This document shows positions 1 to 7,773 of a DNA stretch of 64,000 nucleotides, piece by piece (the stretch's first letter is position 1; the number at the start of each line of letters is the position of its first letter). A program made the position numbers and the translations under genes. A model generated the notes under the pieces. The model was not told the DNA's origin. It saw only the letters and a program-made list of their open reading frames with translations, and did not search any database. Source of the stretch: G963717155 sp963717155 (GTDB lineage Bacteria > Actinomycetota > Thermoleophilia > Gaiellales > JALYLC01); NCBI GenBank assembly GCA_963717155.1, contig OY970326.1:62001-126000 (forward strand), in the 5' to 3' direction.

Positions 1-612
1 ACGCTCTCGCATCTGCGAATGCTCGCCGGCGCGGGGTACGGAGTCCTGGCGTTCGATGCACGCGGGCACGGCGAGAGTCGCGGCGAGGCCAACGCGCTGG
101 GCTGGCGCGGGAGCGACGACATTGCCGGCGCGGCCGCGTTCCTCGCTCGCCAGCCGGGGGTGGACGCGCACCGCATCTCGCTGCTGGGACTGTCGATGGG
201 TGCAGAGGAGGGGCTTCGCGCCGCGGCAGACGGCGTGCCGCTCGCCGCGGTGATCGCTGACGGCGCCGGCGCCTCGACGCTCGGCGATCAGCGCCTCGTC
301 GCCAGCGGGCCGACCGAGCCGGTCTTCGTCGCATCCACATGGCTTGGGATGCGGGTGACCGAGCTCCTCTCCGGTGACGGCGAGCCGACGCCCCTCGCCG
401 CAATCGTGCACCGCATACGCGTGCCCGTGCTGCTCATCGCCTCGAGGTCACCGGGGGAGCGCACGATCGATGACGACTTCCGCCAGCGGATCGGCACGCG
501 CGCGGTGCTGTGGTACGTGCCGGACGCGCCGCATACAGGGGCGCTCGAGCGCCATCCGGACAGATACCGCGGCCAGGTGCTCGCGTTTCTTGCAAGCGCG
601 CTCCCGCGCTGA
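1..612 (+). CDS. alpha/beta hydrolase, 5'-truncated by the window edge
   Basis: The frame is open from base 1, so the N-terminus lies outside the window; the in-frame ATG at 19 is internal. An alpha/beta hydrolase fold is visible: an FDARGHGES strand-turn (oxyanion region), the nucleophile elbow GLSMGAE with Ser as nucleophile, an acidic stretch TIDDDF after the VPVLLIASRS strand, and a C-terminal PDAPHTG that supplies the catalytic His. About 203 residues are present. The GLSMG elbow and short cap resemble dienelactone hydrolase/BAAT-type serine hydrolases. The substrate cannot be told. The next gene begins about 100 bp downstream on the same strand. Confidence 0.8.
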   Translation, partial: TLSHLRMLAGAGYGVLAFDARGHGESRGEANALGWRGSDDIAGAAAFLARQPGVDAHRISLLGLSMGAEEGLRAAADGVPLAAVIADGAGASTLGDQRLVASGPTEPVFVASTWLGMRVTELLSGDGEPTPLAAIVHRIRVPVLLIASRSPGERTIDDDFRQRIGTRAVLWYVPDAPHTGALERHPDRYRGQVLAFLASALPR

Positions 613-713
613 GCGCACGGCACGGAAAAGCCGCACCCGCATGCCGCGCTTCCACCGATGGCGCGGCGCCCCGCAACGTCGACTATCCGGGCACATCCAC
701 GAGGAGTCGAACG

Positions 714-917
714 ATGTCGAACACGTCTATCCCGGCCGCAGGCTGGGTCATCGAGATCGAGGGTCACCAGGTCGGTGCCCCGAGGCAGACCCTCGAGATC
801 ATCGAGGTTCTAGGAACCCCCGGTCACGTGCATTACAAGGTTCGCTGGGAGGATGGCCACGAGTCGTTCCTCTACCCGTCGAGCGACGTCCACGTCCGTC
901 CCGCCGACGGCGGATAG
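714..917 (+). CDS. DUF1918 domain protein
   Basis: A 67-residue protein of the small actinobacterial DUF1918 family, an SH3-like beta fold with no known enzymatic role. It shows the family pattern: an N-terminal GWVIEIEGHQVGAP, then an IIEVLG strand, and a C-terminal YKVRWEDGHESFLYPSSD. I chose ATG 714 because GAGGAG lies at 701-706, 7 nt upstream; the longer open frame upstream has no family similarity. In actinobacteria such proteins often sit near stress genes, which fits the universal stress protein that follows. Family call is firm; function unknown. Confidence 0.85.
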   Translation: MSNTSIPAAGWVIEIEGHQVGAPRQTLEIIEVLGTPGHVHYKVRWEDGHESFLYPSSDVHVRPADGG

Positions 918-1093
918 GCTCGCCCCGGTTCCGGCGCGGCCGGCGGGCGACTTCCGTGCTCGATGGGGCATCCCCATCGGCGGCTCCGCCCTGCAAGGCT
1001 GCGTGAAACCCCTCGAATCCGAGGTGTTTCGCGCGCGTGGTTTCCCGAAGTCTGCGCGCGGCCAACGCCGATGCGCGAGCCGCACTGCCTCCG

Positions 1094-1099
1094 GATACT
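1094..1099 (+). promoter_or_regulatory. putative -10 element (GATACT) of a leaderless usp promoter
   Basis: GATACT ends 7 nt before the ATG at 1107. The same hexamer stands 6 nt before the usp start at 38131 and before the usp fragment start at 37389. That spacing would put transcription at or next to the start codon. No convincing -35 is visible. Confidence 0.45.
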
Positions 1100-1106
1100 G
1101 GCTCGT

Positions 1107-1589
1107 ATGGACAGCACCACCTACCGGCACATCGTCGTGGTGGTCGACGGCAGCCGCGAGTCGCAGGCCGCCGTCGAGCACGCCGCCAAGCTCGCCCGTG
1201 CGTCGAACGCGAGCCTCGACCTCCTCGCGGTGACCTCGGTCCCGTCGACGATGTACTGGGGTGGCATGCCCCAACCCACGGAGCTGGTCGAGCAGAGCTA
1301 CGCACACGTCGTCCGACGCGCTGCGGCCTCGCTGCCCGATCTTCCCGTAACGACATACCTCGCCAGGGGCAATGCCGCCGGAGCGATCGTCGACCACGCC
1401 GCGAAGCACATGTGCGATCTCATCGTGATGGGTACACGTGGGCGAACGCGAGTGATCGCTGCGTTGTTCGGGAGCACGTCTCGTGCCGTCATGCGGCGAG
1501 CGCCGATTCCCGTGGTCGTGGTACGTGCAGGTGCCGATGACGAGGCGTTCGCGACGGACGAGGTCCTGGTGGCACGAGCCGCGGCCTGA
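1107..1589 (+). CDS. universal stress protein (UspA family)
   Basis: A 160-residue single-domain UspA protein. The N-terminal strand IVVVVDGSRES carries the conserved Asp. The C-terminal nucleotide-binding loop follows G-2x-G-9x-G-S (GTRGRTRVIAALFGS), the motif of ATP-binding USPs. ATG 1107 is preferred over the longer frame because the USP fold begins 7 residues later and a GATACT -10-like hexamer lies 7 nt upstream. It is the first of five intact USPs here, a density typical of hypoxia/dormancy regions. Exact signal unknown. Confidence 0.9.
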   Translation: MDSTTYRHIVVVVDGSRESQAAVEHAAKLARASNASLDLLAVTSVPSTMYWGGMPQPTELVEQSYAHVVRRAAASLPDLPVTTYLARGNAAGAIVDHAAKHMCDLIVMGTRGRTRVIAALFGSTSRAVMRRAPIPVVVVRAGADDEAFATDEVLVARAAA

Positions 1590-1599
1590 GGCGATCGAC

Positions 1600-1836
1600 G
1601 TGCATCTTCAGGAGTTCTGGCGAGAGCACACCACCGGTCGCATCTATGCGATCGAGTTGAAGGACGGTGTCGTGACCGGGAGCTGCGGTCCGCTTAACGC
1701 AGTCGACCTCGATCCGGCGTTCCTGACCACCTACCGGTACTCCACGGCGGGGGCCGCTGCGCTCGAGCGGAGGCGTGAGTCGTTCGTGCCGATGACCGAG
1801 AGCGAGATCCTGTTGCGTTCGGCGGCCGCGGACTGA
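1600..1836 (+). CDS. small hypothetical protein
   Basis: I do not recognise this 78-residue protein. From GTG 1600 (TGAGG about 8 nt upstream) it reads HLQEFWREHTTGRIYAIEL at the N-terminus and ends MTESEILLRSAAAD. It has no membrane segment, signal peptide or Cys motif; the composition looks like a small soluble alpha/beta protein. It starts 10 nt after the usp stop and precedes the P-type ATPase, so it may be cotranscribed with usp. The reading frame is real by codon pattern (G/C in third positions). Confidence 0.55.
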   Translation: MHLQEFWREHTTGRIYAIELKDGVVTGSCGPLNAVDLDPAFLTTYRYSTAGAAALERRRESFVPMTESEILLRSAAAD

Positions 1837-1881
1837 TCTCGAGGGTTCCGCGCGCGTGTGATCGGTGCGGCGGAAGCGCTC

Positions 1882-1887
1882 TATCCT
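1882..1887 (+). promoter_or_regulatory. putative -10 element (TATCCT) for the CtpE-like ATPase
   Basis: TATCCT is followed by 7 nt and then the ATG at 1895, the leaderless arrangement also seen at 1094, 38119 and 40967. It supports 1895 rather than the upstream GTG 1865 as start. Confidence 0.4.
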
Positions 1888-1894
1888 GGCCTCG

Positions 1895-4276
1895 ATGGCC
1901 GCCTCGACGCCTCTGGGCCTGACGTCAGCCGAGGCGATCGCCCGCCGGCCGCACCACAGGCCCACCCGTCGGGCTCGGGGGAGTCGCAGCTACGCGAGCA
2001 TCGTCCGGACCAACGTCTTCACGCTGTTCAACGCGATTCTCGGCGTGCTCCTTGCCGTGATCCTGGCGCTCGGCGACTACCGGGACGGACTGTTCGGCGG
2101 CGTGATGATCGCCAACATCGCGATCGGCATCGTCCAGGAGGTACGGGCGAAGCGGGCGCTGGACCGCCTGGCCCTGCTCGTCGCGCCCCGAGGCCGGACC
2201 TGGCGCGACGGTGAGCTGACCCGGCTTCGCGTCGAGGAGCTGGTGGTCGGTGACGTGATCCGTCTCGAGCCCGGCGACCAGGTCGTTGCCGATGGACGGC
2301 TCGTCGCGGCGCGCGCTCTATCGCTCGACGAGTCGATGCTCACGGGTGAGAGTGAGGCTGTCAGCCGCGCCGTCGGCGACAACGTCCTCTCGGGAGTCTT
2401 CTGCACTGCGGGATCAGCCGACTACGTCGCCGAGGCAATCGGCGCCGACAGCTACGCGGAGCGGCTCGCCGCCGAGGCCCGCGGCACCAGCGCCCCGCTC
2501 AGCCCGCTGCAGCTCGACGTGAATCGCATCCTGCGGGTCACGGTGATGGTCATGGTGCCGCTTGCGGTCCTCCTCATCACGTCGCTGGCCCTTCGCGATA
2601 CGTCGATCCGGGAGGCCGGACGCACCGCCGTTGCCGGGCTCCTTCCGCTCGTGCCCGAGGGGCTGGTGCTGCTGACGAGCCTGACGTTCGCCGTCGCGGC
2701 CGTGCGCCTCGCGCGCCTGGGGACCCTTGCGCAGCGCATCAACGCCATCGAGAGCCTCGCGAGCGTCGACGTCGTCTGTCTCGACAAGACGGGCACGCTC
2801 ACCGACAACCGTCTTCGTCTCGTGGCGCTCGAGCCGGCGGTGGAGGGGGGAGAGCCCGGGCTCAGAGCGGACATCGCCCTGCTCGCGGCGAGTGCAGCGG
2901 CGCGCAACGGCACGTTGCAGGCGATCCACGATGCCGAACCGGCGGAGGCGGCAACCGTCAGCGCCGAGGTGCCGTTCAGCTCCGAGCGGAAATGGAGCGG
3001 CCTCACGCTCGACGGGCACGACACGCTCGTGCTCGGCGCGCCCGACGTGTTGGCGGCGCACGGCGTCTTGCTTCCGGGATCGCTCGCAGAGCACATCTCG
3101 CAGCACGCGGCGAATCGCCGGCGCGTCGTGCTGCTGGCGGCGTCGCCGGAGCGGCTCGAAGGCGACCAGATTCCGCCGGGACTCGTCGCGCGCGGGATCG
3201 CGGTGCTCGAGGAGGGGCTGCGCGAGGAGGCCATCGACACCATCGCGTTCCTCGTGCGCGAGGGTGTCCAGATCAAGATCATCTCGGGGGACGGACTGGC
3301 CACGGTGCAGGCCGTCGCACTCGCAGCCGGGGTGCCCGACGCCGAGCACGGAATCGCCGGGCCAGATCTGCCCGACGATCCCGACGCGCTCGCCGACGTG
3401 GTACAGCGCCACATCGTCTTCGCGCGGGTGCGCCCTGACCAGAAGCGGGCGCTGGTGCAGGCGCTCACGCGCTCTGGCAGGTACGTCGCGATGGTCGGCG
3501 ACGGCGTGAACGACGTGCTCGCACTCAAGGAGGCGCGACTGGCCATCGCGATGGGCAACGGCAGCCAGATGGCGAAGGGCGTGGCCGACCTCGTGCTGCT
3601 GACGAACGCGTTCTCGACCGTGCCGCGAGCGATCGAGGAAGGAAGAAGGATCCTGCGCAACACGCACCGCGTCGCGCGGCTGTTCGTCACCAAGAGCGTC
3701 TACTCGGCGTTCCTGGTCGCGACGTTCGCGATCGTCCCGATCGCCTATCCGTTCCTCCCGCGGCATCTCACGATCGTCTCGACGCTGACCGTTGGGCTTC
3801 CCGCCTTCTTCCTCGCCCTCGCGTCCAGCGAGGGCCCGGTCCGGAGCGAGGGATTCCTCCGCGACGTCGCGAGGTTCGCGGTGCCGGTCGGCGCCGTGGT
3901 CGCGGCCGTCATCGCGGCCGCGTATCTCCTCGCGCGCGGACCGCTCGACCGCACGCTCCTCGAGGCTCGCACGATCACCGTCGGAGTCACGGTGATCATG
4001 GGACTGGCCGTCGTGGTCGCCGTCGAGCGCGACGGGCGTGACGGGCGCGTGCGCGGCTGGGTCTGGGTGATCGTGGGCGTTGCCGCTGGGGCGGCTGTCG
4101 TCGGCGTCTCCGTGCCATGGCTCCGGTCGTTCTTCGAACTGGCCGAGCCGGACGCCGCCGACTGGCTCGTGATCTCCGTCGTGGGCGGGTGCGGCCTGGT
4201 TCTCCTGGCGCTCGTCCGTCGTGCCGTCGCCGTGTTCGGGAAAGCCGCAAGCGAAGGTAGCGGCCAGCACCGATGA
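1895..4276 (+). CDS. ctpE: P-type cation ATPase, CtpE-like (Ca2+ family)
   Basis: A 793-residue membrane ATPase. Signatures in order: actuator LTGES (about 149), PEGLVLLTS in the transmembrane ion site (about 254), phosphorylation motif DKTGTLT with Asp about 297, hinge GDGVNDVLALKEA, and a C-terminal multi-helix domain. The N-terminus (IVRTNVFTLFNAILGVLL) and the lack of metal-binding Cys domains match mycobacterial CtpE, reported to import Ca2+; that substrate is inferred. The PEGL motif excludes the heavy-metal (CPx) class. ATG 1895 is chosen because of the TATCCT hexamer upstream; GTG 1865 would add 10 residues. The stop overlaps the next start (ATGA at 4273). Confidence 0.9.
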   Translation: MAASTPLGLTSAEAIARRPHHRPTRRARGSRSYASIVRTNVFTLFNAILGVLLAVILALGDYRDGLFGGVMIANIAIGIVQEVRAKRALDRLALLVAPRGRTWRDGELTRLRVEELVVGDVIRLEPGDQVVADGRLVAARALSLDESMLTGESEAVSRAVGDNVLSGVFCTAGSADYVAEAIGADSYAERLAAEARGTSAPLSPLQLDVNRILRVTVMVMVPLAVLLITSLALRDTSIREAGRTAVAGLLPLVPEGLVLLTSLTFAVAAVRLARLGTLAQRINAIESLASVDVVCLDKTGTLTDNRLRLVALEPAVEGGEPGLRADIALLAASAAARNGTLQAIHDAEPAEAATVSAEVPFSSERKWSGLTLDGHDTLVLGAPDVLAAHGVLLPGSLAEHISQHAANRRRVVLLAASPERLEGDQIPPGLVARGIAVLEEGLREEAIDTIAFLVREGVQIKIISGDGLATVQAVALAAGVPDAEHGIAGPDLPDDPDALADVVQRHIVFARVRPDQKRALVQALTRSGRYVAMVGDGVNDVLALKEARLAIAMGNGSQMAKGVADLVLLTNAFSTVPRAIEEGRRILRNTHRVARLFVTKSVYSAFLVATFAIVPIAYPFLPRHLTIVSTLTVGLPAFFLALASSEGPVRSEGFLRDVARFAVPVGAVVAAVIAAAYLLARGPLDRTLLEARTITVGVTVIMGLAVVVAVERDGRDGRVRGWVWVIVGVAAGAAVVGVSVPWLRSFFELAEPDAADWLVISVVGGCGLVLLALVRRAVAVFGKAASEGSGQHR

Positions 4277-5478
4277 CGGATGACGGGCCTGGCGGCACAC
4301 TCCGGGGACACGGAGGGAGCGAGCAACCGGTGGAGACAACGATTCTGCAGGCGCCCAAGGCCGTGCCTGTCCGGGCACATCGCTTCGCGACGGGTCCGGA
4401 GTACACGGTCGGCATCGAGGAAGAGCTCATGCTCGTAGGCGCCGACGATCTGGCACTGGCCCCCGGCGTCGAGCAGATCATCTCGGGAGTGTCTGACGAT
4501 CGCGTCAAGCCCGAGCTCATGCGATGCCAGATCGAGGTGGCGACCTCGCCGAGCCGGTCCGTCGCGGGAGCGCTGGATGACCTCCTGGATCTCCGTTCGC
4601 GCGTCATCCGCGTTGCCGCCGAGCATCAGCTCCGCGTAGCCGGTTGCGGAACCCACCCGTTCTCTCTGGCCGAGAACCAGCAGCTCACCGCACGCGATCG
4701 CTATCGCGAGCTTGCTGCAGAGCTCCGCTACCCGCTGCGTCGCGAGGTCTGCTTCGGGATGCACGTCCATGTTGCCGTCGGAGGGTCCGACAAGGCCATG
4801 CGCGTGATCGAGGCAATGCTCGCGGACCTGCCGCTCGTGCTCGCCGTTTCGGCGTCGAGCCCGTTCTGGCGCGGCGAGCCCACGGGCCTGCGCTCCACGC
4901 GTACGGTCGTCTTCCAGTCACTGCCGCGTACCGGGTTGCCTCCAGCCTTCAGCTCCTACGAGGACTACGCGCTGGGGGTCGAGCGCCTCCAGCGCGCGGG
5001 CGCGATCCCCGACCACTCGTACCTGTGGTGGGACATCAGGCCGCACCCGCGTTTCGGCACCATCGAGGTGCGCAGTCCCGACGTCCAACCGCGTGCGCTC
5101 GACAGCGTCGCGATCGCGGGGCTCGTCCAGACGCTGGTGCGGCATTACGGTCGGCGCTACGACCATGGCGAGCGCTTCCCCGATGCCGATCGGTTCGTCG
5201 TCGGCGAGAACCGCTGGCTCGCCGCGCGCCACGGGCTCCACGCCCCCATGGTCGATATCCACTCGGATACGTCGACGTCGGCTGGCCACTGCCTCGTCGA
5301 GCTGCTCGACCGACTCGAGGATGACGCGGCCGCGATCGACGCGACGAGTGCCCTCGATCGGATCGCGGGCATGGTGAAGGACGGGACGAGCGCTGACCGG
5401 CAGCTCGCCCTGCACCGCCACGGAGCGTCGCTGCCCGAGATCGTCCAGTCGGTCGCGGACGAGACAGTCGAGCCGTAG
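4273..5478 (+). CDS. carboxylate-amine ligase, YbdK/glutamate-cysteine ligase 2 family
   Basis: A 401-residue GCS2-family ligase. The hallmark YTVGIEEELMLV lies near residue 42, then QIEVATSPSRS, the HPF stretch after GCGT, CFGMHVHVAVG, and WWDIRPHPRFGTIEVRSPD, all parts of the ATP-grasp-like glutamine-synthetase fold. Family members join glutamate or another carboxylate to an amine such as cysteine with ATP; E. coli YbdK has weak glutamate-cysteine ligase activity. The start overlaps the ATPase stop (ATGA), so it is translationally coupled to it. The roughly 40 residues before the conserved core are poorly conserved, so the true start could be the in-frame GTG at 4330. Substrate not determinable. 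Confidence 0.88.
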   Translation: MTDDGPGGTLRGHGGSEQPVETTILQAPKAVPVRAHRFATGPEYTVGIEEELMLVGADDLALAPGVEQIISGVSDDRVKPELMRCQIEVATSPSRSVAGALDDLLDLRSRVIRVAAEHQLRVAGCGTHPFSLAENQQLTARDRYRELAAELRYPLRREVCFGMHVHVAVGGSDKAMRVIEAMLADLPLVLAVSASSPFWRGEPTGLRSTRTVVFQSLPRTGLPPAFSSYEDYALGVERLQRAGAIPDHSYLWWDIRPHPRFGTIEVRSPDVQPRALDSVAIAGLVQTLVRHYGRRYDHGERFPDADRFVVGENRWLAARHGLHAPMVDIHSDTSTSAGHCLVELLDRLEDDAAAIDATSALDRIAGMVKDGTSADRQLALHRHGASLPEIVQSVADETVEP

Positions 5479-5566
5479 AACCCGCCTCCGAAGGTCGCGG
5501 CTAACCCGCAACCACTCGAGGGCACACGCCGATGATCGAAGTCGGCTCGAGCGCGACGATCGCGGC

Positions 5567-5803
5567 ATGTTCCTCGTACGTTGTCGCGACTGTGGCAGCC
5601 GGCTCCTCCAGCCGGTGGAAGTGACCGCCTCGCTCGGCAGCACGTCGATCGTGACGCGTCACTGTCCCGAATGCGACCGGCACGACGTCATGGTTGCCGA
5701 CGACCTCGCCGTGCAGGCATGGCTCCGTCGCGAGGAGCGCGTCCGAGACCGGATCGCCGGATTTGCCGACGCTCTGGCCGCAGCCGTCGCCACAGAGGTG
5801 TGA
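5567..5803 (+). CDS. small zinc-ribbon protein
   Basis: 78 residues with two knuckles, CRDCG (about residue 6) and CPEC (about residue 34), spaced as in a single zinc ribbon, followed by an alpha-helical tail (LAVQAWLRREERVRDRIAGF). No other domain is visible. The next gene starts 7 nt downstream and encodes another zinc ribbon, so the two form a pair. Function unknown; nucleic-acid or partner-protein binding is possible. Confidence 0.7.
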   Translation: MFLVRCRDCGSRLLQPVEVTASLGSTSIVTRHCPECDRHDVMVADDLAVQAWLRREERVRDRIAGFADALAAAVATEV

Positions 5804-5810
5804 CCCTCGA

Positions 5811-6152
5811 ATGTCGGTGACGACGTCTGACGGAACAACGGGAGGCGCGGAGCGCATCACCATCCACGCCGGCACTCGCGGCAACCGGGAGTACCGATGC
5901 TGTGAGTGCGGGTACGGCATCGTCACGCGCGGCATCGTTCCCCTCTGCCCGATGTGCGGCGGCGCGGAGTGGCAGCCGGTCTCTCAGCGGCACGAGCCGG
6001 ACTCGCGCCCTTACGGGGAAGGCAGCGACGCAGCAGGCGTGGTGACGAGCTCCTTGAGCTCGGCGGTCACGGCCGCGAGTGACTCCTTCGCATCCCCGAA
6101 CAGCATGCTGGTCTTGGGATCCGTGAAGAGCGGGTTGTCGACGCCAGCGTAA
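5811..6152 (+). CDS. rubredoxin-like/zinc-ribbon protein, convergently overlapping pntB
   Basis: The frame codes for 113 residues from ATG 5811. The first 60 form a rubredoxin-like knuckle pair (YRCCECGYGIV and PLCPMCGGAEW). The remaining residues (after RPYGEGSD) have low complexity and run 142 nt into the 3' end of pntB on the other strand. The overlap region is constrained by pntB, so the tail may simply be read-out to the first stop. Rubredoxin-like ribbons of this sort often lie beside universal stress genes in actinobacteria. Iron or zinc binding is inferred from the four Cys. Confidence 0.6.
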   Translation: MSVTTSDGTTGGAERITIHAGTRGNREYRCCECGYGIVTRGIVPLCPMCGGAEWQPVSQRHEPDSRPYGEGSDAAGVVTSSLSSAVTAASDSFASPNSMLVLGSVKSGLSTPA

Positions 6153-7450
6153 CCCGAGCGCATCGAGCGCTTGAGCACGATGATCGACCGGGCGTGGTCG
6201 ACATCGAGGATCGGCATCCCGAAGAGCGGGCTCTGCGGGTTGCCGCGCGCGTCGGGGTTCACCACGTCGTTCGCGCCGATCAGCACCGCCACATCGGTAC
6301 GGGGGAACTCCGGATTGATGTCGCGCATCTCGACGAGCTGCTCGTAGGGGACGTCCGCCTCGGCGAGCAGCACGTTCATGTGCCCGGGCATGCGTCCGGC
6401 CACCGGATGGATCGCGTACGTGACATCGACCCCGTTCGCCTCCAGGAGCTTCGTCATCTCGCGCATCGCGTACTGCGCCTGGCTCGCGGCCAGGCCGTAG
6501 CCGGGGACGATCACGACTTTCCCGGCGTAGGCGAGCTGGATCGCGACGTCCGATGCGGTGGTGGCGCGCATCGTTCCACCCGCGCCCGTGGTCGCGGCTG
6601 CCACCGAGGTTCCGCCGAAGCCGCCTGCCACGATCGACACGATCGAGCGGTTCATCGCCTCGGCCATCTGCCGCGTCAGGATCGAGCCCGACGCGCCGAC
6701 GAGCATGCCTCCGACGATCAGGCTGGTGTTGTTGAGCGCCACACCGGTGGCGGCGGCCGAGAGGCCGGTCAGGGCATTCAGGATCGAGATCACGACCGGC
6801 ATGTCCGCGCCCCCGATCGGGAGGACCGAGAGCACGCCGAGGGCGCCTGCCGCAACGAGGAGCGCGACGAACAGCCACTCGTCGCTGGACCCGCCGATGA
6901 TCGCCGCGGCGCAGACGATCGTCACCACCGCGAGTGCTCCGTTGAGCAGCGTCTGCGGGCGACCGAGCGTCAGTGGTCGTCCCGGGAGCAGCTCCTGCAG
7001 CTTTCCGAACGCGACCAGCGAGCCCCAGAAGGAGATGCTCCCGATGATCGCGGCGAACAGGCTGAACACGGCGACGTTGGTCGCGACCGCGTCGAAGCCG
7101 CCTGAGCTCCGGAACTCGACCCATGCGATCAACGCCACGGCGCCACCTCCGACGCCGTTGAAGAGCGCGACCATCTGCGGCATCTGGGTCATCCTGACGA
7201 GGCGCGCGGCGGGCACGGCGACGACAACTCCCAGGACGACGCCCAGCACGATCAGCAGGACGTTGGAGAGGCTCGGCCGAATCAGGGTCGCCGCGATCGC
7301 GATCGCCATACCGATTGCTGCGAGCCGGTTGCCGCGCACCGCAGTCCTTGGCCCGGTGAGGTTCGAGAGCCCGTAGATGAAGAGCGAGAAGCTCACGATC
7401 GCGAGCAGCTCACGGGCGTTCGCGCTTGTCAGGGCGCTGGAGGCGATCAT
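6011..7450 (-). CDS. pntB: NAD(P) transhydrogenase subunit beta
   Basis: 479 residues, the normal PntB length. The N-terminal half carries about eight hydrophobic helices (LLAIVSFSLFIYGLSNL onward). The C-terminal dIII domain binds NADP(H): VVIVPGYGLAASQAQYA is the characteristic GYGxAxxxA loop, followed by YAIHPVAGRMPGHMNVLLAEA and VLIGANDVVNPDAR. With PntAA/PntAB it couples hydride transfer from NADH to NADP+ to proton entry across the membrane. The ATG at 7450 overlaps the pntAB stop (ATGA), so the subunits are translationally coupled. Confidence 0.96.
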   Translation of the reverse strand: MIASSALTSANARELLAIVSFSLFIYGLSNLTGPRTAVRGNRLAAIGMAIAIAATLIRPSLSNVLLIVLGVVLGVVVAVPAARLVRMTQMPQMVALFNGVGGGAVALIAWVEFRSSGGFDAVATNVAVFSLFAAIIGSISFWGSLVAFGKLQELLPGRPLTLGRPQTLLNGALAVVTIVCAAAIIGGSSDEWLFVALLVAAGALGVLSVLPIGGADMPVVISILNALTGLSAAATGVALNNTSLIVGGMLVGASGSILTRQMAEAMNRSIVSIVAGGFGGTSVAAATTGAGGTMRATTASDVAIQLAYAGKVVIVPGYGLAASQAQYAMREMTKLLEANGVDVTYAIHPVAGRMPGHMNVLLAEADVPYEQLVEMRDINPEFPRTDVAVLIGANDVVNPDARGNPQSPLFGMPILDVDHARSIIVLKRSMRSGYAGVDNPLFTDPKTSMLFGDAKESLAAVTAELKELVTTPAASLPSP

Positions 7451-7773
7451 CGCGGCGTCCCGTCGGTTGTCGGGTCAGGCTTCTTCGCGGGTGCGGGCGT
7501 GCGCTTGAACATCTCGAGCATCCGGTCGGTGACGAGGAAGCCGCCGACGACGTTGATCGTCCCGAACGCGACCGCCACGACGAGCAGCGCCTTGCTGAGC
7601 TGACCCTGCGCCACACCCGTCGCGAGGAGGAGCATGGCGCCGACGACCACGACGCCATGGATCGCGTTCGTCGCGGACATCAGGGGCGTGTGCAGGGTCG
7701 CCGGCACCTTCGAGATCACGGTGTAGCCGACGAAGCCGGCGAGCACGAGGATCGCGAGATTCGTGACGAGCAT
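7447..7773 (-). CDS. pntAB: NAD(P) transhydrogenase subunit alpha part 2 (membrane)
   Basis: 108 residues with three or four hydrophobic helices (LAILVLAGFVGYTVISKV; MSATNAIHGVVVVGAMLLLA; LLVVAVAFGTINVVGGFLV) and a short charged tail. It is the split membrane segment that follows the PntAA catalytic domain in three-subunit transhydrogenases. The start overlaps the pntAA stop by one base (TGATG) and the stop overlaps pntB, so the order pntAA-pntAB-pntB is tightly coupled. Confidence 0.93.
   Translation of the reverse strand: MLVTNLAILVLAGFVGYTVISKVPATLHTPLMSATNAIHGVVVVGAMLLLATGVAQGQLSKALLVVAVAFGTINVVGGFLVTDRMLEMFKRTPAPAKKPDPTTDGTPR

Noticed and set aside
2414..4378. Long open frames opposite the CtpE-like ATPase (and similar frames opposite most large genes)
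   Set aside because: They have no family similarity and arise from the GC-rich third positions of the real genes on the other strand.
5567..5803. Rho-independent terminators after the gene clusters
   Set aside because: Convergent genes here mostly abut or overlap, and no GC hairpin with a T-run was found.
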